Below are positions 7,843 to 17,174 of a stretch of 64,000 nucleotides of DNA, piece by piece. Position numbers and translations under genes: made by a program. The DNA is from Burkholderiales bacterium (lineage in GTDB: Bacteria; Pseudomonadota; Gammaproteobacteria; Burkholderiales; Burkholderiaceae_D): assembly GCA_016177875.1 (NCBI GenBank), contig JACOUL010000026.1, forward strand, positions 62,001 to 126,000. Direction: 5' to 3'. Under the pieces are notes generated by a model. That model did no database searches. It saw only the letters and a list, made by a program, of their open reading frames with translations, and was not told the origin of the DNA. Each line of letters begins with the position of its first letter. Within the stretch, counting starts at the first letter, position 1.

Positions 7843-9765
7843 CTACTCCTTAGCACCCTCACCTTCAGTCTTGGTTGCAGGCGGTTTGATGATTTTAGCC
7901 TTGGCTTTTTGTTTCAATACTTCAAGATAAGCCAATGTTTCCTGCTGAGCAAGTGCATTGAGCACTTGTTGTTGCTCGGTTTGACGTCGTGCAGCGTCAG
8001 GCTTTGCGGCCTGCGCCACCTTGCCAACTCGATAAATCGAATACCCCTGCAAATCTTCCGTACCGACGTAGGACGGTAATTTACTGACATCGGCCTTCAA
8101 GACAACATTTACACCGGCCCCATCCAAGCCTTCATTCTTGGTGCGTGAAACCTTTTTGGTCGCGCCGAATCCGGCCGTATCATCCTTGGCTTTCAATGCT
8201 GCGAGCTTATCTTCACCGGCCTTCTTTGCCAGCTTGGATGCTTCCGCTTGAATTACCCGCTGACGAACGTCATCCTTGACTTCGTCAAACGGACGAATAG
8301 TCGCCGGTTTGTATTCGACAATGCGGCCCGAGATGAGCGTATTAGGCGCAATCTCCACCGCCTCGGTATTGCGTTTACTCTTAATCGAATCTTCCGTAAA
8401 CAGGGCTTTCAAGAACTTCGGATTGTTATACGGAACGTTCGGCGCCACGGTCGGGTTGGGAACCCGCGTTACCACAGGCGTTGTTTCAATCTTGAGCTTT
8501 AACTTGTCGGCGGCGGGCTTCAGGCTGTCCGCTTGTTCATACACCGTGTTTGTAAAAACTTCGGCCAATTCCGAATACTTCTTGGCGGCTTGCTGCTTCT
8601 TAAGTTCGGCAAGAATCTCCCCCTTCACTTCATCCAAGGGCTTGGTCGAGCCTGCCTTGATCTCGTTGAGCTGAATGATATGAAAACCGAAATCCGATTG
8701 CACGACATCGCTGATCTCGCCCGGCTTCAGTGCAAAGGTGGCTTCTTCGAAAGGTTTGACCATCATGCCTTTGCCGAAAAATCCCAAATCGCCGCCCTTC
8801 TCTGCGGAACCAGGGTCTTGTGAATTCGCCTTGGCCAGCTTGGCGAAGTCCGCCGGACTTTTGCGCACTTGAACGAGGAGTTGTTCAGCTTTGGCTTTTG
8901 CGCTTGCTTTTTCTGCAGCCGGAGCATCCTTCTTCGCCGAGATAAGGATATGGCTTGCACGGCGCTGCTCTTCCACTGAGAAACGCTTCTTGTTCGCTTC
9001 GTAATACTTGGCGATATCGTCGTCAGTCACATTGAGCTGCGAGGCAATCACGTCGTTACTGAGCACAACGTACTCGGCGCGTGCTGTTTCGAGAACGGCA
9101 AACTGCTTTGAATTCTTATTGTAATAATCCTTCAGCATGTCGTCTGTAACTTTAACCTGCGGCGCGTAATCCGCCGTCTTGAACAGCAATTGCTGTACTT
9201 CACGCTCTTGATCATTGATGTCGGACAAACGTGTGGCCACAGCTTTCGGTGCAAAGGCGGATGAAATGATCGCGCTGCTGACCTGCTGCATGGCCATCTC
9301 TTGGCGCAAACGCGCTTCGAACATCGCAGGCGTCATGCCTTGCAAAGCAAGCAGCGATTTATAACGCTCGCCATCGAATTTGCCTTCCGACGTTAAACCC
9401 GGCGTCTCTAGAATCGACCGCTGCAGCGCAGCGTCCGAGACGGTCAAGCGATCTCGACTGGCTTCGGCCATCATGGCACGCTGCGCGATCAAGTTATCCA
9501 GAATTTGTTTACGGGCTTCCGGCGTATCGAATGCCTTCGAATCGAACTGCTGGCCGTACGCCTGACGCAAGCGATCCAACTGCTCGCGGTATGCCTTATC
9601 GAACTCCTGTTGCGTGATGGGCTGGCCTGCGACCTGCGCCACCACGTTCGCGTCATCTCTAAAACGGGTGTAGTCGCCCAATCCGAAAATCGCAAACGAA
9701 GGGACAATCAGCAGAAACAACAAAAATTGCATCAGGCGTTGATGCGTACGGATATATTCAAACAT
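7843..9765 (-). CDS. ppiD: Periplasmic folding chaperone PpiD (SurA_N/parvulin family)
   Basis: 640 residues. A short cytoplasmic N-terminus is followed by one membrane anchor (about 12-31) and a long periplasmic part. The SurA_N-like chaperone region covers roughly 35-230, and a parvulin-type rotamase domain (about 265-365) contains RRASHILI, GGDLGFFGKGMMVKPFEEA and FGFHIIQL. PpiD sits near the Sec translocon and helps newly exported proteins fold; the family's isomerase domain is often inactive. It closes the tig-clpPX-lon-hupB cluster as in many Proteobacteria. A factor-independent terminator lies only 35 bp upstream of its start. Confidence 0.9.
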   Translation of the reverse strand: MFEYIRTHQRLMQFLLFLLIVPSFAIFGLGDYTRFRDDANVVAQVAGQPITQQEFDKAYREQLDRLRQAYGQQFDSKAFDTPEARKQILDNLIAQRAMMAEASRDRLTVSDAALQRSILETPGLTSEGKFDGERYKSLLALQGMTPAMFEARLRQEMAMQQVSSAIISSAFAPKAVATRLSDINDQEREVQQLLFKTADYAPQVKVTDDMLKDYYNKNSKQFAVLETARAEYVVLSNDVIASQLNVTDDDIAKYYEANKKRFSVEEQRRASHILISAKKDAPAAEKASAKAKAEQLLVQVRKSPADFAKLAKANSQDPGSAEKGGDLGFFGKGMMVKPFEEATFALKPGEISDVVQSDFGFHIIQLNEIKAGSTKPLDEVKGEILAELKKQQAAKKYSELAEVFTNTVYEQADSLKPAADKLKLKIETTPVVTRVPNPTVAPNVPYNNPKFLKALFTEDSIKSKRNTEAVEIAPNTLISGRIVEYKPATIRPFDEVKDDVRQRVIQAEASKLAKKAGEDKLAALKAKDDTAGFGATKKVSRTKNEGLDGAGVNVVLKADVSKLPSYVGTEDLQGYSIYRVGKVAQAAKPDAARRQTEQQQVLNALAQQETLAYLEVLKQKAKAKIIKPPATKTEGEGAKE

Positions 9766-9798
9766 GTCTCTCTATTCCAAATCGGAAGGCCACATAAG

Positions 9799-9830
9799 AA
9801 AAAAGGCGAACTCGCGTTCGCCCTTTTTTG
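9799..9830 (-). terminator. Intrinsic terminator after tRNA-Asp, upstream of ppiD
   Basis: The stem GGCGAA/TTCGCC (9805-9822) with loop CTCGCG is flanked by A-runs and T-runs, so it could work on both strands. On the minus strand it would end the tRNA-Val/tRNA-Asp transcript just 35 bp before the ppiD ATG. Confidence 0.75.
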
Positions 9831-9832
9831 TT

Positions 9833-9868
9833 GCTCTGCGGGGGCAGCGTAGCTGTCCTCTACAAATT
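9833..9868 (-). repeat. Degenerate REP-like unit downstream of tRNA-Asp
   Basis: The stretch TGCGGGGGCAGCGTAGCTG followed by TCCTCTACAAATTTTT resembles a shortened version of the two tandem units after tRNA-Leu at 16859-16963. Both lie immediately 3' of a tRNA gene on the minus strand. The similarity is by eye and covers only the two ends of the unit. Confidence 0.35.
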
Positions 9869-9870
9869 TT

Positions 9871-9947
9871 TGGCGGAGTGGACGGGACTCGAACCCGCGA
9901 CCCCCGGCGTGACAGGCCGGTATTCTAACCGACTGAACTACCACTCC
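9871..9947 (-). tRNA. tRNA-Asp (GTC)
   Basis: The minus strand begins GGAGTGGTAGTTCAGTCGG and ends in an encoded CCA. The anticodon loop CTGTCAC gives GTC, the T arm is GCGGGTTCGAGTCCCGT, and the acceptor stem GGAGTGG/CCACTCC pairs fully. The total is 77 nt. Confidence 0.97.
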
Positions 9948-9983
9948 AACACCTTAACTACTTTTGCATTTTTATGGACTGTT

Positions 9984-10059
9984 TGGTGGGTGCTGAGAGG
10001 CTCGAACTCCCGACCTACGCCTTGTAAGGGCGCCGCTCTACCAACTGAGCTAAGCACCC
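9984..10059 (-). tRNA. tRNA-Val (TAC)
   Basis: The minus strand reads GGGTGCTTAGCTCAGTTGG at the 5' end, with anticodon loop CTTACAA (TAC), T arm GGGAGTTCGAGCCTCTC and an encoded CCA, 76 nt in all. It is 36 bp upstream of tRNA-Asp, most likely in the same transcript. Confidence 0.97.
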
Positions 10060-10159
10060 TTCCGCTTAACCAGTCCAACATTTTTTGGCGTTTGTCACCA
10101 ACGCCGCAAAGAACGATATTCTACAACATCTTTAAGCAAGATGTATAGTCATGCGCCTC

Positions 10160-10432
10160 TTAGTTGACTGCATCTTTCAACGCTTTACCCGGCTTGAACT
10201 TGGGCACCTTCGCCGCCTTGATCTTGATGGCGTCGCCGGTTTGCGGATTGCGGCCGGTGCGGGCAGCGCGCTTGCCTACGGAAAAAGTACCGAAACCTAC
10301 GAGTGTTACAGAACCATTTTTTTTCAGTGTAGTAGTGATTGCATCGATTGCTGCTTCCAATGCGCGGCCGGATGCGGCCTTGGAAATATCGGCGGACGTC
10401 GCGATATGATCGATCAAGTCGGATTTATTCAA
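10160..10432 (-). CDS. hupB: DNA-binding protein HU-beta
   Basis: 90 residues, the standard HU length, beginning [19 protein letters not shown]. It has the conserved [18 protein letters not shown] arm region and the C-terminal [20 protein letters not shown] is a dimeric nucleoid protein that bends DNA. It follows lon as in E. coli. Its leader is unusual: a strong promoter at 10522-10550 lies inside a 10-bp inverted repeat, and a terminator-like hairpin with an eight-base T-run (minus strand) lies between promoter and gene. An AAGGGGG Shine-Dalgarno precedes the ATG. Confidence 0.95.
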   Translation of the reverse strand: MNKSDLIDHIATSADISKAASGRALEAAIDAITTTLKKNGSVTLVGFGTFSVGKRAARTGRNPQTGDAIKIKAAKVPKFKPGKALKDAVN

Positions 10433-10450
10433 TGTAGCCCCCTTGAGAAG

Positions 10451-10500
10451 AAAAAAAATTTCGCAATAGCGCTTTATAAAAATCGCGCCTGTTGCGAAAT
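10451..10500 (-). promoter_or_regulatory. Terminator-like hairpin in the hupB leader (possible attenuator)
   Basis: On the minus strand ATTTCGCAA (from 10500) pairs with TTGCGAAAT (ending 10458), extended by an inner GCGC/GCGC. The stem runs straight into eight T residues (10458-10451), and the Shine-Dalgarno follows within about 10 nt. It sits downstream of the proposed hupB start site, so it would be transcribed as part of the leader. It could instead be a remnant terminator. Confidence 0.6.
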
Positions 10501-10521
10501 GCCAAGAAATTGGAAGGAGCT

Positions 10522-10550
10522 ATTAAACAAGCCGCAAAGCCTTGTGTCAA
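10522..10550 (-). promoter_or_regulatory. hupB promoter with overlapping palindrome
   Basis: On the minus strand TTGACA (10550-10545), a 17-bp spacer and TTTAAT (10527-10522) form a near-consensus sigma-70 promoter. The -35 box lies in the loop of a perfect 10-bp inverted repeat, GCCGCAAAGC (10531-10540) and GCTTTGCGGC (10553-10562), which could be an operator. Confidence 0.65.
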
Positions 10551-10610
10551 GCGCTTTGCGGCAGAATGCGGGATGATGTCGTGCCGATCGCACTTGACTT
10601 GAAATGCAAG

Positions 10611-10640
10611 AAAAAAAGCGCTCCGAAGAGCGCCTTTTTT
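10611..10640 (-). terminator. Intrinsic terminator of lon
   Basis: Stem GCGCTC/GAGCGC with a CGAA tetraloop, flanked by seven A and six T residues, so it is bidirectional. It lies 36 bp past the lon stop codon and separates lon from hupB. Confidence 0.9.
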
Positions 10641-10676
10641 CGAACAAGAAAATGAATGCTTAACTCATTGCGCAGA

Positions 10677-13079
10677 TCAATGCGTAATGACGGCGGACTC
10701 ACCTGGTTTCGCGGCAGCGGACTCCACCGCGACTTCATCTTCTGCCAGCGGAACCGGCTGTCTTTCGAGCGCAACGGCGAGGACCTTATCGATCCAGCGC
10801 ACCGGCACGATTTCCAGCTTGTTCTTGACGTTGTCCGGAATGTCCGCGAGATCTTTCACGTTCTGTTCCGGGATCATCACAGTCTTGATGCCGCCGCGAT
10901 GCGCCGCAAGCAACTTCTCTTTCAAGCCGCCGATCGGCAATACCTCGCCGCGCAGCGTGATCTCGCCGGTCATCGCCACATCCGCACGAACCGGAATGCC
11001 GGTAAATACCGACACCAGCGCAGTTGTCATCGCGATACCTGCCGACGGACCATCCTTCGGCGTTGCGCCTTCCGGCACATGAATGTGAATGTCGCTCTTT
11101 TCGAACACATCGTTCTTGATACCGAGCGTGCGAGCACGGCTGCGTACGACCGTGCGCGCGGCTTCGATCGATTCCTTCATCACATCGCCCAAGGTACCGG
11201 TGCGGATTGTGTTGCCTTTACCCGGCATGTTCATGGCTTCGATCGTCAGCAAATCGCCGCCGACTTCGGTCCATGCCAGGCCGACTACTTGACCGACCTT
11301 GTTCTCTTTCTCGGCGATGCCGAAGTCGAAGCGACGTACGCCGAGGAATTTATCCAAGTTCTTTGGCGTGACGGTGATTTTCTTCTCCTGCTTTTTCAGC
11401 AGCAGCATCTTCACTGCTTTGCGGCAGATCTTCGAAATTTCACGTTCGAGCGAACGCACACCCGCTTCACGCGTGTAGAAGCGAATGATGTCGCGAATCG
11501 CCGGCTCGGTGATGCTGATCTCATTTTCCTTCAGACCGTTGTTCTTGATCTGCTTGGGCAGCAAATAGCGTTGCGAGATGCTGGTTTTTTCATCTTCCGT
11601 ATAGCCGGACAAGCGGATCACTTCCATGCGATCCAGCAGCGCCGGCGGAATGTTGAAGGTGTTCGAGGTCGCAACGAACATCACATCGGACAAATCGAAA
11701 TCGACTTCGATGTAGTGGTCCGAGAAAGTGTGGTTCTGTTCCGGATCGAGTACTTCCAGCAAGGCGGATGACGGATCGCCGCGGAAATCCATGCCGAGCT
11801 TATCGATCTCGTCGAGCAGGAACAGCGGGTTGCGCACGCCTACCTTAGCCAAGCTTTGCAAAATCTTGCCAGGCATGGAACCGATGTAAGTACGGCGATG
11901 ACCGCGAATCTCAGCCTCGTCGCGCACGCCGCCCAAAGCCATGCGCACGTACTTACGGTTGGTCGCGCGCGCGATCGATTGACCCAGCGAAGTTTTACCA
12001 ACGCCCGGCGGTCCGACGAAACATAGGATAGGCGCTTTCACCTTATCGACGCGCTGCTGCACGGCGAGGTATTCCAGAATACGTTCCTTGATCTTGTCCA
12101 AACCATAGTGGTCTTCTTCCAGGACCTTCTCGGCATTAGTCAGATCGTTGTTGACCTTGGATTTTTTCTTCCACGGCAAACCAACCAGCGTGTCGATATA
12201 GTTGCGCACCACGGTGGCTTCAGCCGACATGGGCGACATCATCTTGAGCTTCTTGAGTTCGCTTTGCGCTTTTTCGCGCGCCTCCTTGGGCATCTTGGCG
12301 GCAAGGATTTTCTTCTCGAGTTCTTCAAGATCGGCGCCCTCTTCGCCTTCGCCTAATTCTTTTTGAATCGCTTTCACCTGTTCATTCAGGTAATACTCGC
12401 GCTGCGATTTTTCCATCTGGCGTTTGACGCGGCCGCGAATACGCTTCTCGACTTGCAAAATGTCGAGTTCGGCTTCCAACTGTCCGAGCAGATGTTCGTA
12501 GCGCTTGGCAATGTTGAAGATTTCCAGAATGATTTGCTTCTGTTCCAGCTTCAAGGGCAAGTGGGCAGCGATCGTGTCGGCAAGACGGCCCGGATCGTCG
12601 ATGCCTGCCAAGGAAGTGAGAATTTCCGGCGGAATCTTCTTATTGAGTTTTACATATTGATCGAACTGCTGGACGATGGCGCGACGCATCGCTTCCACTT
12701 CGGAAGAATCGCCCAATTCGCATTCCACCGGCGACAACTCGGCGATGAAGTGCGTGTCCAATTCGCTGATGTGATGAATGCGGGCACGCTGAGAGCCTTC
12801 CACCAAGACCTTTACGGTCCCGTCAGGCAATTTCAACATTTGCAAAATATTGGCGATGCAGCCGATGTCGTAAATGTCGGCAGCGGAAGGCTCATCTTTG
12901 GCAGCGGCCTTTTGAGCCGCCAGCATGATGCTCTTGCCTTGCTCCATCGCGGCTTCGAGCGCGCGTATGGATTTAGGCCGGCCCACGAACAAGGGAATCA
13001 CCATGTGCGGGAAGACAACGACATCCCGCAGCGGTAATAAAGGTAATTGAGTGTGATCGGTAGTGGTCATAGCTGTCAT
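10677..13079 (-). CDS. lon: ATP-dependent protease Lon
   Basis: 800 residues from the ATG at 13079, chosen because AAGG lies 8-9 nt upstream; an internal ATG at 13070 is the alternative. It shows the LON substrate domain ([20 protein letters not shown] near the start), a coiled coil, the AAA+ module with GPPGVGKT and LFLLDEIDK, and the C-terminal serine protease domain with catalytic Ser in [11 protein letters not shown] and Lys in [14 protein letters not shown]. Lon degrades misfolded and regulatory proteins in the cytoplasm. It lies between clpX and hupB, each separated from it by a terminator. No clear heat-shock promoter was identified. Confidence 0.96.
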   Translation of the reverse strand: MTAMTTTDHTQLPLLPLRDVVVFPHMVIPLFVGRPKSIRALEAAMEQGKSIMLAAQKAAAKDEPSAADIYDIGCIANILQMLKLPDGTVKVLVEGSQRARIHHISELDTHFIAELSPVECELGDSSEVEAMRRAIVQQFDQYVKLNKKIPPEILTSLAGIDDPGRLADTIAAHLPLKLEQKQIILEIFNIAKRYEHLLGQLEAELDILQVEKRIRGRVKRQMEKSQREYYLNEQVKAIQKELGEGEEGADLEELEKKILAAKMPKEAREKAQSELKKLKMMSPMSAEATVVRNYIDTLVGLPWKKKSKVNNDLTNAEKVLEEDHYGLDKIKERILEYLAVQQRVDKVKAPILCFVGPPGVGKTSLGQSIARATNRKYVRMALGGVRDEAEIRGHRRTYIGSMPGKILQSLAKVGVRNPLFLLDEIDKLGMDFRGDPSSALLEVLDPEQNHTFSDHYIEVDFDLSDVMFVATSNTFNIPPALLDRMEVIRLSGYTEDEKTSISQRYLLPKQIKNNGLKENEISITEPAIRDIIRFYTREAGVRSLEREISKICRKAVKMLLLKKQEKKITVTPKNLDKFLGVRRFDFGIAEKENKVGQVVGLAWTEVGGDLLTIEAMNMPGKGNTIRTGTLGDVMKESIEAARTVVRSRARTLGIKNDVFEKSDIHIHVPEGATPKDGPSAGIAMTTALVSVFTGIPVRADVAMTGEITLRGEVLPIGGLKEKLLAAHRGGIKTVMIPEQNVKDLADIPDNVKNKLEIVPVRWIDKVLAVALERQPVPLAEDEVAVESAAAKPGESAVITH

Positions 13080-13235
13080 GGCGAGCCTTATCAACAAGTC
13101 TGTTTATGATGTTGGCACGATCGGGCAAAACACAAGCCCCGGCATCAACGATTGTCACTTTCCGGCAAGTGCTGCTTTTTTACGTGGGACAGAATACAGC
13201 TTCGCACAACTCCGCCCCACAATAAACCTACAAAT

Positions 13236-13273
13236 AAAAAAAGCCACACACGAAGTTTCCCCCGGGTGGCTTT
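13236..13273 (-). terminator. Intrinsic terminator of clpX
   Basis: AAAGCCAC (13240-13247) pairs with GTGGCTTT (13266-13273) around an 18-nt loop. On the minus strand the stem is followed by a run of T residues. It lies about 100 bp past the clpX stop. The rest of the 297-bp gap 13080-13376 holds the unassigned lon promoter region. Confidence 0.7.
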
Positions 13274-13376
13274 ACGATGGAAGCCGAGTGATTCCTACGT
13301 CAGAACATTGTACTGCTTTTGTCTGAAGAAAGAGTTTAAAAAGAAGCACTAAAACACTGTTTTTCAACGCTTTTCT

Positions 13377-14645
13377 CTATTTAGCCCCCGAGACTTTAGG
13401 TTGATCATGATAGATCAGCAAAGGTTTCGCACCGTTCGTAATCGTATTTTCATCGATCACGACCTTAGCGACATTTTGTTGATTCGGCAGTTCATACATC
13501 ACATCGAGCAATGCATGTTCAAGGATAGAACGCAAACCACGCGCACCGGTCTTGCGCGCCAATGCTTTTTTGGCAATCGCGTGTAATGCGGCCGGGCGGA
13601 CTTCCAATTCCGCGCCTTCCATTTCCAGTAGCTTAGCGTATTGCTTGATCAACGCATTCTTCGGCTCAAGCAAAATCTGGATCAGCGCCTCTTCGTTCAA
13701 TTCGCTCAGGGTCGCGACTACCGGCAAACGACCGACCAATTCCGGAATCAAGCCGAACTTGATTAAGTCTTCCGGCTCAGTATCGAGCAACATTTCACTG
13801 GCGTTACGCTCGCTCGAGCTTTTTACGCTGGCGCCAAAACCGATACCGCTCTTTTCGGAACGATTGGAAATAATTTTTGCCAAGCCGTCGAATGCGCCAC
13901 CGCAAATGAACATGATGTTGGTGGTGTCGATTTGGATGAAATCCTGATTCGGGTGCTTACGTCCGCCTTGAGGCGGCACGGAAGCCATGGTGCCTTCAAT
14001 CAGCTTCAGTAAAGCTTGTTGCACACCTTCGCCCGACACATCGCGCGTAATTGATGGGTTATCGGATTTGCGGGAAATTTTGTCGATCTCGTCGATATAG
14101 ACGATACCCTTTTGGGCTTTCTCGACTTCGTAGTTGCAGTTTTGCAAAAGCTTCTGGATGATGTTTTCGACATCCTCACCCACGTAGCCTGCCTCGGTCA
14201 GCGTCGTCGCATCGGCGATCACAAAAGGTACATTCAGCATGCGCGCCAAGGTTTGCGCAAGCAACGTTTTGCCAGAACCGGTCGGACCGACCAACAAAAT
14301 ATTGCTCTTGGCAAGTTCGACTTCGTCTTTCTTGCCGAGATGCTTCAACCGTTTGTAGTGATTGTAAACAGCCACCGAGAGAATACGCTTGGCAACTTTT
14401 TGACCAATTACATATTGATCAAGTAAATCGCAAATCTCTTGCGGGGTAGGTAGATCCGATTTCTGGTCTGCAACAGAATCTGTGCTGGACGCTTCATCGC
14501 GGATGATGTCGTTGCACAGATCGATACATTCATCGCAAATGAACACAGACGGTCCGGCGATGAGTTTCTTCACCTCGTGTTGGCTTTTGCCACAGAAAGA
14601 GCAGTAGAGAAGTTTCTCGCCGCTTGAGGATTTTTTATCAGACAT
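13377..14645 (-). CDS. clpX: ClpXP protease ATP-binding subunit ClpX
   Basis: 422 residues. The zinc-binding domain has Cys15, Cys18, Cys37 and Cys40 (CSFCGK and CDEC). The AAA+ domain has GPTGSGKT, the pore loop GYVGED, Walker B VYIDEIDK and the [13 protein letters not shown] sensor-2 region. ClpX unfolds substrates and feeds them to ClpP. It lies downstream of clpP but behind a terminator, with its own candidate promoter (TGAC-type -35 and TAATAT -10), so expression may be partly independent of clpP. Confidence 0.97.
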   Translation of the reverse strand: MSDKKSSSGEKLLYCSFCGKSQHEVKKLIAGPSVFICDECIDLCNDIIRDEASSTDSVADQKSDLPTPQEICDLLDQYVIGQKVAKRILSVAVYNHYKRLKHLGKKDEVELAKSNILLVGPTGSGKTLLAQTLARMLNVPFVIADATTLTEAGYVGEDVENIIQKLLQNCNYEVEKAQKGIVYIDEIDKISRKSDNPSITRDVSGEGVQQALLKLIEGTMASVPPQGGRKHPNQDFIQIDTTNIMFICGGAFDGLAKIISNRSEKSGIGFGASVKSSSERNASEMLLDTEPEDLIKFGLIPELVGRLPVVATLSELNEEALIQILLEPKNALIKQYAKLLEMEGAELEVRPAALHAIAKKALARKTGARGLRSILEHALLDVMYELPNQQNVAKVVIDENTITNGAKPLLIYHDQPKVSGAK

Positions 14646-14674
14646 AAGGCAGATTCAGTGTCGCTGTTGGTTTG

Positions 14675-14703
14675 ATATTACCTGCGAATTCGAATTCCGT
14701 CAC
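14675..14703 (-). promoter_or_regulatory. Candidate clpX promoter
   Basis: On the minus strand GTGACG (14703-14698) and TAATAT (14680-14675) are 17 bp apart, about 30 bp upstream of the clpX ATG. It lies just after the clpP terminator, which supports a separate clpX transcript. Confidence 0.45.
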
Positions 14704-14758
14704 GAAGCAACGCAAGAAAGTTGGGAATCAGTGACAGTACGGAAACGAAGAAGTTCAA

Positions 14759-14793
14759 AGAAAAAAACGCCCGAACGTTCTAGCGCCCGGGCG
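14759..14793 (-). terminator. Intrinsic terminator of clpP
   Basis: CGCCCG (14767-14772) pairs with CGGGCG (14787-14792). On the minus strand the hairpin is followed by a T-run of six or more. It lies 28 bp past the clpP stop and splits clpP from clpX. Confidence 0.85.
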
Positions 14794-14820
14794 TATTTGA
14801 TACGAGATCAATGCTGACGC

Positions 14821-15447
14821 TTAGGCGCGGCTAGATAGCACTTTATCAATCATGCCATATTCGACCGCATCGGTCGCCGACATGAAGTTGTCGCGATCCG
14901 TGTCCTTGCTGATGCGCTCGACACTTTGGCCGGTCTTCTCGGCCAAGATATGGTTCAGTTGATCGCGCAAATACAGAATTTCACGTGCCTGGATTTCAAT
15001 GTCCGTTGCCTGACCTTGAGCACCGCCCAAAGGCTGATGAATCATGATGCGGGAATTCGGCAGCGAGTAGCGCTTACCCTTGGCACCGGCCGCCAGCAAG
15101 AAAGCGCCCATTGATGCCGCCAGACCGGTACACAAAGTCGACACGTCCGGTTTGATGAACTGCATCGTGTCATAAATGGCAAGACCTGCGGAAACCGAAC
15201 CGCCCGGAGAATTGATGTACAAGGAAATATCCTTGTCCGGATTTTCACTCTCCAGGAACAACAATTGCGCCACGATCAAGTTAGCCGAGTGGTCGTTTAC
15301 CGGACCAACCAGGAAAACTACGCGCTCCTTCAATAGACGCGAATAGATATCGTAAGCGCGCTCACCGCGACCACTTTGCTCAATTACCATCGGCACCATG
15401 CCGAGCATGTCAGTGTCCAGCGCGGAATCTCGTGTCATGCGAGTCAT
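14821..15447 (-). CDS. clpP: ATP-dependent Clp protease proteolytic subunit
   Basis: 208 residues with the full catalytic triad: Ser112 in GLAASMGAF, His137 in MIHQPLGG and Asp186 in DRDNFMSA. The [15 protein letters not shown] helix is also conserved. ClpP forms the 14-mer barrel served by ClpX and ClpA. It is 37 bp downstream of tig, so a tig-clpP transcript is likely. The start is the ATG at 15447; a second Met three residues later is possible. Confidence 0.97.
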   Translation of the reverse strand: MTRMTRDSALDTDMLGMVPMVIEQSGRGERAYDIYSRLLKERVVFLVGPVNDHSANLIVAQLLFLESENPDKDISLYINSPGGSVSAGLAIYDTMQFIKPDVSTLCTGLAASMGAFLLAAGAKGKRYSLPNSRIMIHQPLGGAQGQATDIEIQAREILYLRDQLNHILAEKTGQSVERISKDTDRDNFMSATDAVEYGMIDKVLSSRA

Positions 15448-15484
15448 TTAATTTCCTTAAACGAGGGGTCGGCGAAGGCTCAGC

Positions 15485-16834
15485 TTAAATCACCGGCGCC
15501 GAATTGCCCATCAATTCATCGAAGTTGACCGGTTTCTCGGTCACCTTGGCTTTACTCAGCACATAGTTGACGACGTTTTCTTCCAAAACAAGGGCTTCCA
15601 CTTCCGCCAAACGCCGACGGTCGCTGTAATAGTATTTCACGACTTGTTTCGGGTCTTCATAACTTTGCGCAAAGTCTTCGACTTGCGCTTTGACTTGCTC
15701 CGGGGTGGCCTTCAAATTGTTCGCCTTGACTAGCTCTTGCAGCACCAATCCCAGGCGCACGCGGCGTTCGGCTTGTCCTTTGAACATCTCCGGCGGGAAC
15801 GGCATGTCTTTCACGTTCATGCCGCGCTGCTCCATATCGCGGCGAGCAACGTCGATGAGCATGGTGATTTCCTCGTCGACCAGAGCATTAGGGATGTCCA
15901 GTTCGGTTACCTTGACCAAAGCTTCCATAGCGCTATCCTTGGTGCGTGCCTTGGCGCGCCCCTTCACTTCGCGCTCCAGATTTTCCTTAATATCGATACG
16001 CAGTTTTGCGAGGTCGCCATCAGGCACGCCCAGGGATTTAGCGAATTCGGCGTCAACCTCCGGCATATGTGCCCACTCAAGCTTCTTCAGGGTCACGGTG
16101 AATTGCGCGGTCTTGCCCGCCACATCTGCGCCGTGATAATCAGCCGGGAAATTCAGCGGGAAAGTGCACGATTCGCCAACTTTCAGACCTGTCGTGCCGG
16201 CTTCGAATTCGGGCAGCATGCGGCCCTCACCTAAAACAAAGGGATAGTTTTCTGCCTTGCCGCCTTGAAATTCAACGCCGTCTATGGTGCCGACAAAGTC
16301 GATGGTCACGCGATCGCCGTTTTGCGCAGTCAAATCGCCGCCGCCGTCGCCGTGCGCACCTTGCTCTCCCTTGACGTGATAATGCACGCGTTGCTTGCGG
16401 AGAATCTCTATCGTTTTGTCGATTTCGGCGTCGCTGACCGAAGCGGTAACTTTTTCTACTTCGGCTTGCGAAAGATCGCCGATCTTCACTTCCGGATAGA
16501 CCTCGAACGTTGCAGCAAACGTCATTGTGCCGTCAGCGCTCTCTTCAGAGGCCGGCACAATTTTTGGCGTACCGGCAACACGCAAATTGTTTTCGTTGGC
16601 AACGCTGCTGAAAACACGGCCGATTTTGTCGTTTAAAACTTCGCTTTCAACTTGGTAGCCAAATTGCGCCGCGACCATCTTCATCGGCACTTTACCCGGG
16701 CGAAAACCCGGAGCGCGAGCAGTGCGCGCACGCGCCTTCAAGCGCTTTTCCACTTCCTGCCTGATATCGTCCAGGGGAAGCGTAATGGTGATGCGGCGTT
16801 CGAGTTTGTCCAGAGTTTCGACTGCAGTTGCCAT
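15485..16834 (-). CDS. tig: Trigger factor (ribosome-associated chaperone)
   Basis: 449 residues from the ATG at 16834 ([20 protein letters not shown]). The open frame extends further upstream, but that part translates a tandem hairpin repeat and is not family-like. The ribosome-binding domain with [12 protein letters not shown] is near residue 45, followed by the FKBP-type PPIase domain ([21 protein letters not shown]) and the C-terminal chaperone arms. Trigger factor binds nascent chains at the ribosome exit and has prolyl isomerase activity. It heads the tig-clpP unit, directly after tRNA-Leu. Confidence 0.96.
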   Translation of the reverse strand: MATAVETLDKLERRITITLPLDDIRQEVEKRLKARARTARAPGFRPGKVPMKMVAAQFGYQVESEVLNDKIGRVFSSVANENNLRVAGTPKIVPASEESADGTMTFAATFEVYPEVKIGDLSQAEVEKVTASVSDAEIDKTIEILRKQRVHYHVKGEQGAHGDGGGDLTAQNGDRVTIDFVGTIDGVEFQGGKAENYPFVLGEGRMLPEFEAGTTGLKVGESCTFPLNFPADYHGADVAGKTAQFTVTLKKLEWAHMPEVDAEFAKSLGVPDGDLAKLRIDIKENLEREVKGRAKARTKDSAMEALVKVTELDIPNALVDEEITMLIDVARRDMEQRGMNVKDMPFPPEMFKGQAERRVRLGLVLQELVKANNLKATPEQVKAQVEDFAQSYEDPKQVVKYYYSDRRRLAEVEALVLEENVVNYVLSKAKVTEKPVNFDELMGNSAPVI

Positions 16835-16858
16835 GGGAATCGTCCAATCTATATTAAT

Positions 16859-16963
16859 AACTTGCGGGACAGTGCTGCGCGAAGCGTGCTCTGTCCTCAA
16901 CACTTTTAACAACTTGCGGGGCAGCACTACGCGCAAAGCGTGCTCTGCTCTCAACATTTTTAG
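16859..16963 (-). repeat. Two tandem ~52-bp REP-like hairpin units between tRNA-Leu and tig
   Basis: Unit 1 (16859-16910) and unit 2 (16911-16963) both start AACTTGCGGG and contain GCGTGCTCTG followed by CTCAACA. Each can fold into a hairpin; unit 1 pairs GGACAG with CTGTCC on the minus strand. Unit 2 changes one pair in step (A-T to G-C). The GGACAGAGCAC motif resembles REP sequences found with RAYT-type transposases in Proteobacteria, but no such transposase gene is in the window. Confidence 0.6.
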
Positions 16964-16965
16964 TC

Positions 16966-17052
16966 TGGTGCGAGGAGGGGGACTCGAACCCCCACACCAT
17001 TTCTGGCGTCAGGACCTAAACCTGGTGCGTCTACCAATTTCGCCATCCTCGC
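16966..17052 (-). tRNA. tRNA-Leu (TAG)
   Basis: The minus strand begins GCGAGGATGGCGAAATTGG. The anticodon loop TTTAGGT gives TAG. A long variable arm typical of leucine tRNAs is present, with T arm GGGGGTTCGAGTCCCCC and an encoded CCA, 87 nt in all. Confidence 0.97.
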
Positions 17053-17174
17053 GCAAGCGCGTAAGCTTAAACAAAAAGGCGACCATGAAGTGACTCGGTC
17101 GCCTTACCTGTTTACTTCAACCGGGCATTTTACTGGATTTTTATTCCCAATGCCGCAATTTCCACCGGTTATGC

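Noticed and set aside
10081..10107. Hairpin GGCGTT/AACGCC as a hupB terminator
   Set aside because: The T-run is on the wrong side for the minus strand (A residues follow the stem), so it would not terminate hupB.
10656..11771. 371-codon open frame on the plus strand
   Set aside because: It is antisense to the highly conserved 3' half of lon and shows no recognisable motif; it is a by-product of codon bias.
12363..13037. 224-codon plus-strand frame
   Set aside because: It lies wholly within lon in antisense with no Shine-Dalgarno and no protein features.
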